Shown one piece after another: positions 37,051-64,000 of a stretch of DNA of 64,000 bases (position 1 is the stretch's first letter; each line of letters starts with the position of its first letter). The translations under genes were made by a program, and so were the position numbers. Source of the DNA: Chromobotia macracanthus (lineage: Eukaryota > Chordata > Actinopteri > Cypriniformes > Botiidae). Below the pieces are notes generated by a model, which ran no database searches, was not told the origin of the DNA, and worked only from the letters and a program-made list of their open reading frames with translations. The stretch spans positions 1,240,001 to 1,304,000 of the forward strand of contig JAZGTH010000002.1 of NCBI GenBank assembly GCA_036877525.1, given 5' to 3'.

Positions 37051-37916
37051 TGTCACCTCAATCTACCAGTGCTTCAGTACAATTGGAAGGACACTGTTGT
37101 CAATCACACATGCAAAAGTAACACAAGTGAAATAAACTGACCATAAACATTTAAATGTTGAACATCAAATATGGACTAAAGTATGACTTTACATCAATAA
37201 CTAAAAGTAACAAACAAAAGTAAGATTTTGGTATTTTTTTGACATGTAATGTTATGTTGATGTCAGACTAAGTACCATATGGCATCATTACTTCATCATG
37301 GTACCAGTAATTTTTGTTCAGCCCTATAAAACACACACAAGTATAGTTTTATTAACCCACATTAGCTATCCAGGTTTCGGTTCACTTGCTGATGTCCTCT
37401 GTGTATTATTATATCAGTCACAGTCAGTGTGAATCAGATCTTCTTGTGTGTGTCATTATTGATGATGGTGGTGGTGATCAGACTGCTAAAGGCTAATACT
37501 AGCTGGAGAGAGATGAAAGAAAGTGTGACACTAGATGATGAAAGTGTCTGTCACGTTCAAACCTGCTCCACACACACTTCAGTAGATCACACAGTCACTC
37601 CACATGCATCTTGTTTCTCTGGGTCACAGCAACAGCCATAGCAGCAGCGTGTCACTTCTGTGGGGATTTACACGACATTACCAACATGAGCTTTAAGTCC
37701 CTGACAGCACAAACCACTTCCGTCCAACACTCACACTCCAACCTTATAAAATGCCCGGACAGAAACAAAACAAGCCCTAGGGCCTTGTTCCGTCAGACAA
37801 CAAATCATTGCGCTGCGCCAAAGGTTTCAAAACACTTCATTCTTCGATCAGTGGCACACAATCAAGAGGTTTTACATAACATATAACATTAGCTACCAGA
37901 AGAAAAACATGTAGAT

Positions 37917-37918
<2 letters not shown>

Positions 37919-37981
<63 letters not shown>
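37919..37981. repeat. GT/TA microsatellite
   Basis: About 18 GT units followed by about 13 TA units, between the divergent ubiad1 and mmp23 genes. Confidence 0.95.
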
Positions 37982-38149
37982 GGTACTTTTATTTTGATAC
38001 TCTCCACATCTTTACGTAACATGACGTCCGCTACGCATTTTCGCCAAAGCGCGTATTTTCATTTCCTTACTACACCGTCTACCTGTGCATCAGACTACGA
38101 CGCAACAAAGCCGTGGCAGCAGCGAAGCGACAGACACAGATTGTGTTTT

Positions 38150-38410
38150 ACGGAGCCGGGAAAGTCACCAGTAGAGGAAAAATCAATCCGTGGCGACGGT
38201 TTTGCAATTCGTCTCCTCGGTTTATAAACCGTACTCATGAATCCTTAAACTGTTTCCTCGGTTTAACAAATCGTGCCTACAGATAAATGAACCGTAACTA
38301 CGAAATTCCAGTCCGTGCGCTCATATTTTGTAAACCGCACCCATAAATTCATAATCTGTGCGCGCTTTCGCAATCCGTTCTAACGGGTTTGTAAACTGTC
38401 TTAGTGTATG
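38150..38410. other. CpG-containing block with short irregular repeats
   Basis: Phrases such as 'cggtttataaaccgtac', 'cggtttaacaaatcgtgcc' and 'ttttgtaaaccgcaccc' recur irregularly, reminiscent of the unit in the fold-back element at 8.4 kb. It may be a remnant of a related element or part of the ubiad1 promoter region; unresolved. Confidence 0.35.
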
Positions 38411-40067
38411 TCTCAACTGACTTCATTAGGTCACCAACAAATAATCAGAGTTAGATGCATGTAACGGGTTTCTCTGGTTAATGTTATTATTAAATATAGG
38501 TCTATTATAACATTGCATTCAGCCCAGAACAAACGAATGACAGCATAACCTGTACTGTTATAATTGCTGTTTTCTATCTTCTCTCGAAACGCTGACATAG
38601 TCGCGTCATCCAACTCTATCGTTTTTTTAGAAAATTCAGGAAATTCTCCATTTTAAATATGTAAAAATGTATTTTATTCATTTTAAAATAAAGTGCATAA
38701 TAATATTTCTCTCTCTCTCTCTCTATATATAGCGTAATATATATAGCATAATACTCCAGGGTGGCACAGCAAACATTACACATACAAAGAAGGCACTCAT
38801 GCAATCTTTTTAAATATTTTTTATAAAAAAAATTTTATATTTATTAAAAGAAGGTCACCAAATAATTGTTATACATTTCTTCCTCATGCCTCATATTGTT
38901 CCAAACTTTTAAATTAAACGTATGCATTCTGGCTTCAAAATACATTTTTATATTTTTCGATATAATACTACACAGTAAGTATTCGAAATTAGAATTAGTA
39001 TGTCCCAAATCGTAGTATGCTGAAATGAGTATCTTTAAAGTACCCGGATGGTCTACTATTTCCGGTGAAAATTCAAAGTGCAGATCCAGGAACACTATAT
39101 GATACCGCGAGAGGATGACGCTACACCAATAAACCAAATAAGTGATGCTTTAATGAATGAATAAATAAAACTATATAATAAGCTGTACATAAGACATAAT
39201 GAATAAATCTAGGTAATCTATCTGCGCTATCTAGGCAACAGCAGTCACTTCCGCTATGCGTTAACATGTCCCAATACTTGCATACTCTATAGCTACACAC
39301 TAAAAAACAGCAGACACTTTAATGTACTGTAATAGTTTAAGTGTAGGGTATAGGATAAATTGGAGAATTGGGGTGCAGCATTGTAGTCTACGTTTACTGT
39401 GGTTTGAAGCAAAAACATTTTACGGTACCTCTCGCGTTATTTACAACAAAGCACATGATCAAGCGATGTCTTTGTTCTCGCGGTCGGATGAGCCTAAGAA
39501 GTTTCCTTCTTTAACACTTATTTCCTCTGACTGCTTCCCAAGAGGCGCATCTCAAACGAGCTACTGATTACTGATGAGAGTTAGTTAGGATTAAGGTCCT
39601 CCTAGAGCCAAATCTCAGAAATTACAAGCTGGGTGGTACGGACTTGGCCCGTGGTGGCCGCTGCCACCCCCTAACTCCGCCCCTGAAAGTTGCAAAGAGT
39701 TTGTTCAAATTGAAAAAAAATTGCCTACTTTTATTTTAAACATGAATTATTCATAAAGGAGAGAGAAAAAATCACACCCAAATGTCTTTAAAATATGATT
39801 AATCCTACAAAAATGACAATGAAACATTAAGTGCGGTAAAGCTGCATTGATTGCATTACAATGTGTGCAGCTGCAGTGTTTAAAGCAGTGCACTTCATCT
39901 GAGCTCAAGTCTGGCAGACAGAGAGAGAAGAAAAGTGCCTCTGCAGACTGACTCTTAGTGAATCTGTCAAGCACCCAAATGGCTAGCCAAATAACCCAAA
40001 GGAAATAAATGGTGAAGTTTAATGCTTCTTTGTTAAAGGCAAATATTTGGACGGCAACGTCGTAAAG

Positions 40068-56539
<16,472 letters not shown>

Positions 56540-56760
56540 GGGCTGGAGATACTCTCAGATTGCATCTTGTAACCAAACCATTATCACAAAGACAGGCTGG
56601 GTGAATCCAGATCCAGTCTGGCCTCGCCATATCCCAGTGTCGTTAAGGTAGAACATTAGTTGTCTCAGGATTGAATAGTATTAATTGTCAGGGTAGTAAT
56701 TGATGGGGTAATTCCTAATCCTTTAATTAAAGGATTAATTGTCTCAGCCACTTGTTGAAC

Positions 56761-56766
56761 AATAAA
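56761..56766 (+). terminator. mmp23: Probable mmp23 polyadenylation signal
   Basis: AATAAA 222 bp after the stop codon, the first on this strand. Confidence 0.6.
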
Positions 56767-57861
56767 AGTTGTTTTAAGGTGATTAGTTCACCCAAAACAT
56801 TCTATTCTAAATGTAATGAAAACCATACAGGTTTTGGAACAGCATGACATTAATGACAAAAGTTAGTTTACCAAAAAAATCTCTTTAAAGTGCACCACAG
56901 CACAGTGGAACATTACTCACTTGGTCACATAGTAACAGAAATTAATGCATAAAATGACCCATTACTTTACTGCCAGGGTTTTTACTTGTAAATACAATTT
57001 TTATTTGCTAATAAAACAATTTGTGAAAAAGTTTACTGTGACTTGTCTCAAGAAGTAATCAACTCTGAAACTAATTTAAATCATTTCGATAACAACTACA
57101 GTGTTTCACTATTTTTCCTCAAACACTTTTTCCATACTATCTAGACAGCATTAGCTGATTAGCTAAAATGACATTTTACAGTTTACAGGTATTTGTTCTG
57201 ATGTTTTAAGTTTCAAATGATGTCTGTGTTTTTTTTTTGAATTTTTAAAGTTGTGTCCAACTATCAATAAAAGATTAAAAAATTTGACATTAGAAACAGT
57301 GCTCTGGTTAGCAATATTCTGCAGCACGTGGAATCCTGGATGATTGTAGATAGGGTAGCATTTCAGAGTGGAAACGTAAAAAATGATCATGAGGGTAGGT
57401 GGCACTCTTCTGAAATCCCCCATTATAGCTGAAAACAAGTGATTGGAGATCTTAAATGAAAATGAATGTTTCCCTTGTTTAATTAAATATAGTGCATAAG
57501 ACTGTCAAGGGCAAAACTATTATTTCTTATTTAAACTTGAGAAAACATGTTTTTTCAAACTGTTTATTACATATTCATGTCACACACGGTTTCAACATTA
57601 CACATTAGACAACTACAGTTATAGGTCGTACAATCCAGTAAAGTCTAAAAAAGGTCTCAGTTTTGCTGCTAAAATCAATGAAACGAGCGCTGTTATATTT
57701 CAGAAGAACAGAATCTGAAAATGTGGAGGTCCTCATTGCCATTAAAAATGGCTCCCCAGTCTCTGTCTAGAAGTTCCGTAAACAGTTCTCTTTGAATCAT
57801 TCTCAACTGAGTCTCAACATCACATTCATTCTCACTCAAGGTGCCTGTTAGCCATCCTAGC

Positions 57862-57954
57862 TCAGAACTTCAGGCTGAATCCTGGACCAGCTTTAGAGAC
57901 ACCCTGGTTAGCAGTGGTCAGATGAAAACCAGTATCCTTAAAATCATCATCACC
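57862..57954 (-). CDS. cdk11b: cdk11 last coding exon
   Basis: Acceptor cctcttcag|GGTGAT; 30 codons GDDDFKDTGFHLTT...GFSLKF and TGA. Too short to appear as a long ORF, but an unmistakable match to the vertebrate CDK11 C-terminus. Confidence 0.95.
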   Translation of the reverse strand, partial: GDDDFKDTGFHLTTANQGVSKAGPGFSLKF

Positions 57955-60900
57955 CTGAAGAGGAAAACAGAAATAAAAAATGTTGAACTTTTACTACACT
58001 AAACAACAACACTAAAATTAGTTGAGTTGTTAGCTTAAGTAATCAGCTGGTGGTTCACAGGTCTGTTTTGACTGGGTCACTAGCTAATCATATAATTGAT
58101 CAAAGTTTGCACACAGCCTAAAATAATATCCAAAGTTATTTTGGCATTTTGAACATTAACCAATAACCTATGCAGCCAAGTAACAAAAGTTGTTTGAGAG
58201 CTAAGGTGAGCAACATTTACAAGTAAACAGGGTTCATTTTGCATTTTCATGTGGACTTTAATAGGTTTTTGTACCAGCTGGCTAAAGCCCAGGCCTCCTT
58301 CTGGGGGTCGCGGACTTGTTCCTCTCTTCACTCGCTGCTGCTCACTTTTGGCTGGCCAAGTGGGGAACATGGAGGGGTCAATGGGAAGCGGCGTCTCCCG
58401 GAAATACTCATGCTTGAGGGCTTCATCAGCAGTGATCCTCTTGGCAGGACAGTAAGTCAGAAATCTGAGACAGGCAGACAGCATATTTGTAAAACTGCTG
58501 AACCGTAAAAGCTCTCATGTCACTGTAGGAAATGTAAATGAGCATGGAATTAGGGTCAGAAATGGAGTTTGTATAAACATCTGTGCTTTAGTGCTGGTAA
58601 GAGATCAGACAGTGTCTGAATTCAAGCACCAGACATCAAATTCAAACACAACATGCCTTTAAAACAGGTCAAACAAAATGTCCCACTAAGGAAAAAGGTT
58701 TTGGCGCAAATAGGATACAACAAGGGCCTGAAACGTCAAAAAAAGTCTGTTTTTTCCTGTTTCAACAAAGCTTCAGTGAAAGGAGTTTTTTTTTCAGAAA
58801 ATGTTAATCAACCCCAGGAGTCAAACTGGCTGTTTTATCCTCTGTTTTTGCAAACTTTAAATTTGTGATGTATCTAAATAGTTAACATGTTACTGTGATG
58901 GGTTACAGGCCTGAAAGTAATGGGGCTGCAGATATAGCCTAAATTAGGCTGTCATTCAGTAGAGACTAGATAGTTTGGTAGCAATTGTTGCTTTGTAGTT
59001 ATCAACTTATTTCCCACAGATTAAAGTATTTGTTTAGTATTTAAACTTACAATACCCCTGGTTAGAGTTACATTGAGTTTGATAATTGCAGACAGCAATG
59101 AAACAGGAGAAAACTGTAAAATAAAATGGGTCAAAAAAGGTCCAAATTACTTGTTACTTCTTGAGTATCATATAATATGGAATATTACTTGTTAATTTGT
59201 ATTAGAGTGAAAGGAGTATGTTTCAGCAGAAGAAAATATAGGATACTCTTGATCTGTCTTTGGGAAAGTAAGTGATTGCTGTTTTGCACCATTTCTGTAC
59301 TTTATTTGCTTACTGACTTGTGGAAAATAAACAATTTAAAGAGAACATATGTTTTTTTACCTTTCATTTAGTGTGTAATATAGCTGTTTATGCATCTAAA
59401 CGATCAGCAAAGATACAAAGCACAAAATCCAGTTACTCTAACAGAAAACACTTTCTTAACTTTCTGAAATGTCTTATTTGTGGTCCTGCAGCTTTTCTGT
59501 GACAGTTATGCAACACATCTGCATAATGCCTGCCTACTGGCTGTTTTCTCCCACCCTCAATAACCAGCAAAGAGATGTTAATGTTGAGGAGATGAGGTTT
59601 TATCGCCGTTGAATGACAAATAAGTGGTTAAAATTTATTTACATACAATTTATAAACTATTCCTCTGCATTACAACCACAACCTTGGCTATGCTCTCTAG
59701 TATGCTAAGGCTTAAAACTGAGAGATGGGGTAGGTCCTACTTTGTTGCAACCATTTGGCACTTTAGGATGACAATATCTGAAGTGTATAGCATTCATATA
59801 GCATTCATTAGAGCCCAAGCACTGACAGTGCAAATGCAAATTGTTTGCATTTTCGTTTACACAAACGCGCAATGTCTGCCAAATTTCAAATAAAAACGTA
59901 AAGTCCATTTGAAATTGCATTTCCCATGTCTTAAGCATTATGACCCTGTCTTATTTCAATTGCAATAGCAATTACCCATTTGCAATTTCATTTCCTGGGC
60001 GTCACTGAGTGTGCCAAAACTCAAAAGCAACACGCTCCATAGTATAGTCCCCACCCCTGACACTGATCGACAGGTCTGTGTGCAAGGTGTCAAACATGAA
60101 TGCAGAGAACTGCAATTGCTGTTGAGTTTTGACACACTTGTATGTGACGCCAAGGAAATAAAAACTGCAAATGGGTAACTGCTTGCAAGATTACATTTAT
60201 CTATTTGTATCAAATCAAACCATATATTTTTTATAAAGAGGTCACTTGCTCATCATATTTGGGGTTCTTTTTAGCATAATTAATTAGCATAATCTGGGCA
60301 CTCTTATGACATACTGTACTAACGTGAAACACCACTGTACACTTACCAATTTTGTCTAGACATAAAACATGATAAAACATGAGAACTGTGACTGTAAATA
60401 GATTTAAAAAACAAACTATAGATATTAAAATTTATAGCAACAGTAGCCAATCATGTAGCCAAATTACCATGACAAAATAATTACTGAATGAATAACATCT
60501 ATACCACTATGTGATCTGATGGCAAGCATGTTTTAGACTGTTTACACTTGTCTACCACTGATCAATGTCACTGTTCTTTAATGTTATTGTCCTCATTTGA
60601 TCCTCAGTTGATTTTCCTGTTTGTTGACGTATCTCTAAACAATTTACAGGTCAAAAAAAGGTTAAAGAATTTCAAGTAAAAAGTTTTTTCTGTAATGTTT
60701 TTGAACACACTGTGATGGTCTTGGTATGTTGCATGCAATCTCATACTTGTTCATGAGGTCAAAGCCCTGGTCAGACAGCAGCGCTCCAAAGCGCTTGCGA
60801 AGGTTGTTGTAGGGGTATTCAGTGAATGTCATCTTCTTTACTGCAGGCAGCTCACTGTAACCTGGCCAGATCTTCTCACTGGGAGAGCCTAAATCCTAGT

Positions 60901-63268
60901 CATAAACAAGGGGATCTTCTGATAAAAGCATGAATATAAAAAACCTGAAACAATATTAAAGCTACAGAGAATTTTGTTTTGTCCAAACAAGAAAGCACTT
61001 TTTTGACCCCACTGACTTTCATTCTAAGGTGAAAAAAGCACCAACACACTTTTTGTGTTCAACAGAGGAAAGGCAAACTGCCAGGGTGGGAAAATGATGA
61101 CAGAACTGTCATTTTTGGGGAAACTACCCCTTTAATTTCTTTAAAAAAATTAGTCTTCCCCTTTAAAGTCTATAACATTTCTAAAATGTCTCAATATGTC
61201 AGTGGATTATGTTTAAAATAAATACGCTTAAATCAGATATTTTTTACAGCCATAAGTGAATACTGATTTGTTGTTACATTGAAATATACTGATATACAAT
61301 TCCTCCATACACAACAAAGCTAAAGACTTCTAAAATGTTTATTATAAAACACCTTTATTTAAAATGTATTTACAAAGCATTCAAGATTGTTTACCACATT
61401 TTAAAGCATACCTTGAAAATTTTGTTAATTTGATCAATCTCAGATTTGCCAGGGAATAAAGGTTTCTGGGTAAGAAGTTCTCCAAATATACAGCCGACCG
61501 ACCACATGTCCACAGCCGTCGAATATTCCTGAAATTGAGACTCAGGTGATTTAAACAGGGTGCCAAAGCTGTAAAGGTTTTAACATCTGATCTGAGGCAA
61601 AGAGTATGAAAATCAGAGAAAAGACTCAGTACTTCAATTTTTTTATCAGGTTATTAAATGCTATCCCATGAGGCACCACAAATCAAATCTGAAACTTAAC
61701 TTCTGTATTCCACGCTTTTATGTGCCAGAAAACCGGCCCTCCTGGTTGAGCCTGGTTTCTTCCAAGTTTTTTCCCCCCCACTTATTCATCCCTGGAATTT
61801 GGGTTCCTTGCCATTGTTGCCCTGTTGGCTTGCTTACTGGGAGACTACTGACATTTTTTAGATAATTTACTCCATTTTTTACATAATTTACACCCATTCT
61901 CATATAAACTGGAAAGGCTTGTTTGGTTTAATATTATGTATGTCACATTTAACATATTCATAAACATCATAATTGTAGTATCATTAATTAGTAACACGTT
62001 ATAAGGGAAAACAAACTTTAATAAAACCATGTTTTACCATGTATTGTACAGATGTCAATTTTCCTTTTATGTGATATATTTTATTATTTTTAGATGTACA
62101 GCTGGTTTGCACCAATGCAACACTGTGGAAAGCACTATATAAATAAAAAGGAATTGAATGACTTTTGAGATGCACTGATTAAATTGAAAACTGTTCCATT
62201 GTAAAAGCTGTTCTGTTGTAACAGACATGTTTAGTGATGTTTACTGACCTTTGCCCCCAGCAGCAGGTCAGGAGAGCGATACCACAGCGTGACCACCACA
62301 GGAGTGTAGGGCTTGAGTGGAGAGCCATACTCTCTCGCTAAACCAAAATCTCCAATCTGCAAAAAAGATCTGACATCTTTACTAACAGATTCATTAATAA
62401 ATAAACATCAGCAGGATTTTCCCGAAGAAAAGTCACACATAAACAGAGGTCAAAATTGCGTTGCAACAAATGGCACAAGTGTTGCTGTTGTGTTCATAAT
62501 CACAAACAGACACACCTACTAAAAGCTTTTTTTAGCACATTAAGCAGTTATTACACCAAAGTCATCACAGTCCTATGACAAATATTTACGTTTCCACTCC
62601 TTTACACACACACCATAACAGTGCAGTATTTCCCTGACTGTGCATTCTTTAAAATACATTTAGCATGAAGTAAACATATTAATTTACTAAGGGTTAATAA
62701 TTTTGTGTATTTTGTGTGCTGCAGCATGGTACATAATAATATATATCCTCTCTTCTGCATAAATGCTGCACAGTTGATTTATTCCTTTTATAATGCCATG
62801 GCAGCTTCTATGGCTAGATTCATAGCGATGTAATCATTTCCAGTTTCATACACATATCACACTTTTATACACACACACACACACCAATTTAGCATCTCTA
62901 ATTGCACAGTTGATTTATTTGTACAAAGGTTAATTGCCATAATTTTATGATTGTAATTTGACCTTTAAAATGCCTTTGTGACTGAGTAGCAGGTTGGAGG
63001 TCTTCAGGTCACGATGAAGGATCCAGTTGTCATGGAGATGACGGACGCCTCTCAGAAGCTGAATCATCAGGGTCTTCACCTCACCTGCGTAAGAAACAAA
63101 CACTCGAAGCACTGATGTCATTACCACATAATCACTTCAGTCTGGTGTGTGTGTGTTCATACCGGGCAAGAAGGGCTGTTTCATGGTTTCCATTAGGCTC
63201 TTTAGATCATGCTCCACGTAATTCATTACAATGTAGATTTTATCCATATTACTGCCCACAACAATCTC
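57862..63268 (-). CDS. cdk11b: Cyclin-dependent kinase 11 (PITSLRE kinase), 3' part of gene
   Basis: CDK11 is a nuclear Ser/Thr kinase that pairs with cyclin L in transcription and splicing; a shorter form acts in mitosis. Seven terminal coding exons: 63163-63268, 62963-63084, 62249-62356, 61412-61528, 60747-60895, 58275-58464, 57862-57954. They join in frame to the last 294 residues. Visible: hinge-side MNYVEHDLKSLMETMKQPFL, catalytic loop ILHRDLKTSN, DFGLAREYGSP, YRSPDLLLG (normally APE), WSVGCIFGELLTQKPLFPGK, then the conserved tail HEYFRETPLPIDPSMFPTWP and TTANQGVSKAGPGFSLKF. The RS/RE-rich N-terminus, ATP loop and PITSLRE helix are off the right edge; no exon was found in 63269-64000. 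The symbol cdk11b is assigned by synteny and family; human CDK11A is a recent duplicate. Poly(A) signal candidate at 57563-57568. Confidence 0.96.
58275..58464 (-). CDS. cdk11b: cdk11 exon (end of kinase domain)
   Basis: Acceptor ctgtctcag|ATTTCTG, donor CTG|GTACAA. FLTYCPAKRITADEALKHEY, then SEQQRVKRGTSPRPPEGGLG. The frame runs on past the donor as a shadow. Confidence 0.95.
58465..60746. other. cdk11 intron, no other gene seen
   Basis: 2.3 kb of AT-rich sequence between two kinase exons. Short ORFs only; no repeat recognised with confidence. Confidence 0.7.
60747..60895 (-). CDS. cdk11b: cdk11 exon (C-lobe)
   Basis: Acceptor tgactag|GATTTA, donor ACAA|GTATGA. GSPSEKIWPGYSELPAVKKM and LRKRFGALLSDQGFDLMN. 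Confidence 0.95.
61412..61528 (-). CDS. cdk11b: cdk11 exon (C-lobe)
   Basis: Acceptor atttcag|GAATAT, donor CAAG|GTATGC. EYSTAVDMWSVGCIFGELLT and LFPGKSEIDQINKIFK. 39 codons, phase 0. Confidence 0.95.
61705..62160 (+). repeat. Dispersed repeat, copy B (plus)
   Basis: 'cctcctggttgagcctggtt', 'tgttggcttgcttactggga' and the end 'cactatataaataaaaagg' + 'aattgaatga' are the reverse complement of the start of copy A at 51.4 kb. Lies in a cdk11 intron. Confidence 0.75.
62249..62356 (-). CDS. cdk11b: cdk11 exon (DFG and activation loop)
   Basis: Acceptor tttttgcag|ATTGGA, donor AAAG|GTCAGT. DFGLAREYGSPLKPYTPVVV then YRSPDLLLG; the Glu of the APE box is Asp here. Confidence 0.95.
62963..63084 (-). 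CDS. cdk11b: cdk11 exon (catalytic loop)
   Basis: Acceptor ttacgcag|GTGAGG, donor AAAG|GTCAAA. Codes EVKTLMIQLLRGVRHLHD and the HRDLKTSN loop. Confidence 0.95.
63163..63268 (-). CDS. cdk11b: cdk11 exon (hinge region)
   Basis: Acceptor gttgtag|GAGATT, donor CCCG|GTATGA. Codes EIVVGSNMDKIYIVMNYVEH and DLKSLMETMKQPFLP. Confidence 0.95.
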
Positions 63269-64000
63269 CTACAACAGCCAGAAAAAACACAAGACACTGT
63301 TCAGACACCTCAGGTGTGCAACAAAAACAATTTCAATTGAGACAGCAGCCAAAATGGCTCATTTGCTACATTCTTACATCACATCACTTCACTAACTGCC
63401 ACTAAGACCAGCCACTCATTTAGTTAACTAGTGAAGAAAGAATAGTACTGGGAAAGCCATTACTACTCCACAAGCATGTGATGATATTTAAGATTAAGTT
63501 TGCAAAGTTTGCAAAACACTGTTCAAACTACGACTGTGGAAAATCAGCGCCTGTGCCTTTAATTCAAATCCTCTGATGTCTGTTGCTTCCAGTGGTATTG
63601 TGTATGTTTAATAACTGAAAGATTCAGTAGGTTTCCAAGTCTGGCATGTTGTTTTATAGATGCCTTCATCCTGTTGGATCTGTACATAAAATCTGTATGT
63701 AAACAGCTGTGTTTATTGTGGTTGTAAAGAGTGCTGTCTTTGGGAATAAAAACAAGTACAGGCAACACAAAATTAATCCCTGTGGCTTCTAGCAATATAT
63801 TGAGGTCCAATACAGCAAAAGCAAAACAGTGAGTCTATGCAAGAAATTGATTGTAATAAAGCTGTTGGTATGGTAGTTATGCATATTACCTGCTTAAGGC
63901 TATGGATTACTGCTAATAATGTTGTTTTATGTGCAGTTTTGCACAGACCGTTTCGCTTCATAAGACTTCAATAAATCATCAGGAGGCGTGGAGATTTTGG
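63269..64000. other. cdk11 intron or upstream sequence
   Basis: No exon coding the PITSLRE/ATP-binding part was found up to the window edge, so this is taken as intron. Confidence 0.6.

Noticed and set aside
58239..58508. Plus-strand ORFs over a cdk11 exon
   Set aside because: Antisense shadows of the conserved kinase exon.

Overview
The window is nuclear DNA of a ray-finned (teleost) fish. The evidence is the intron-exon structure, the teleost-type repeats (Tc1-like transposons, L2/CR1-like LINEs, tRNA-derived SINE heads and tails, LTR elements, long GT and TA microsatellites) and four vertebrate genes that can be read exon by exon. No prokaryotic gene, CRISPR array or operon is present.

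Host genes, left to right: (1) mib2, minus strand, of which only the exon coding the N-terminal MIB/HERC2 domain is inside (about 2.0-2.4 kb); a CpG-rich candidate first exon lies near 18.5 kb and the rest of the gene is off the left edge. (2) ubiad1, minus strand, complete in two coding exons (35697-37050, 340 aa). (3) mmp23, plus strand, complete in eight coding exons (40068-56539, 381 aa). Its short first exon, the signal anchor, is hidden under a longer antisense ORF, and intron 4 appears to have a GC donor. (4) cdk11 (cdc2l/PITSLRE kinase), minus strand, of which the last seven coding exons are present (57862-63268) and the 5' part is off the right edge. mmp23 and cdk11 converge tail to tail, and ubiad1 and mmp23 diverge. 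mib2, mmp23 and cdk11 are neighbours in mammals too, so this is an old linkage; ubiad1 sits between them here. The products are unrelated biochemically: a Notch-ligand ubiquitin ligase, a Golgi/ER prenyltransferase, a membrane-anchored metalloprotease and a nuclear kinase.

The 2.5-35 kb interval is almost entirely repeats: an antisense L2-like LINE (5.4-8.1 kb), a fold-back element interrupted by a SINE tail (8.4-9.2 kb), a palindromic MITE (9.2-9.45 kb), a composite repeat with a TAGCATG array (11.8-13.0 kb), a sense L2-like LINE (14.5-17.5 kb), an unclassified degenerate repeat (19.4-21.5 kb) and an LTR nest (22.1-31.7 kb). The nest holds two oppositely oriented copies of one non-autonomous LTR element family. 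Each has matching 5-bp target duplications and carries only a gag-like/proline-rich reading frame. One copy and a 352-bp solo LTR are both inserted into an older retrovirus-like remnant. The introns of mmp23 and cdk11 hold a further Tc1-like copy, a Ty3/gypsy-like pol remnant, a 116-bp GT tract and two inverted copies of another dispersed repeat.

The LTR pair is the best candidate for something not yet described. The mmp23 first exon, the GC-AG intron and the possible mib2 N-terminal extension are the most useful gene-model points.
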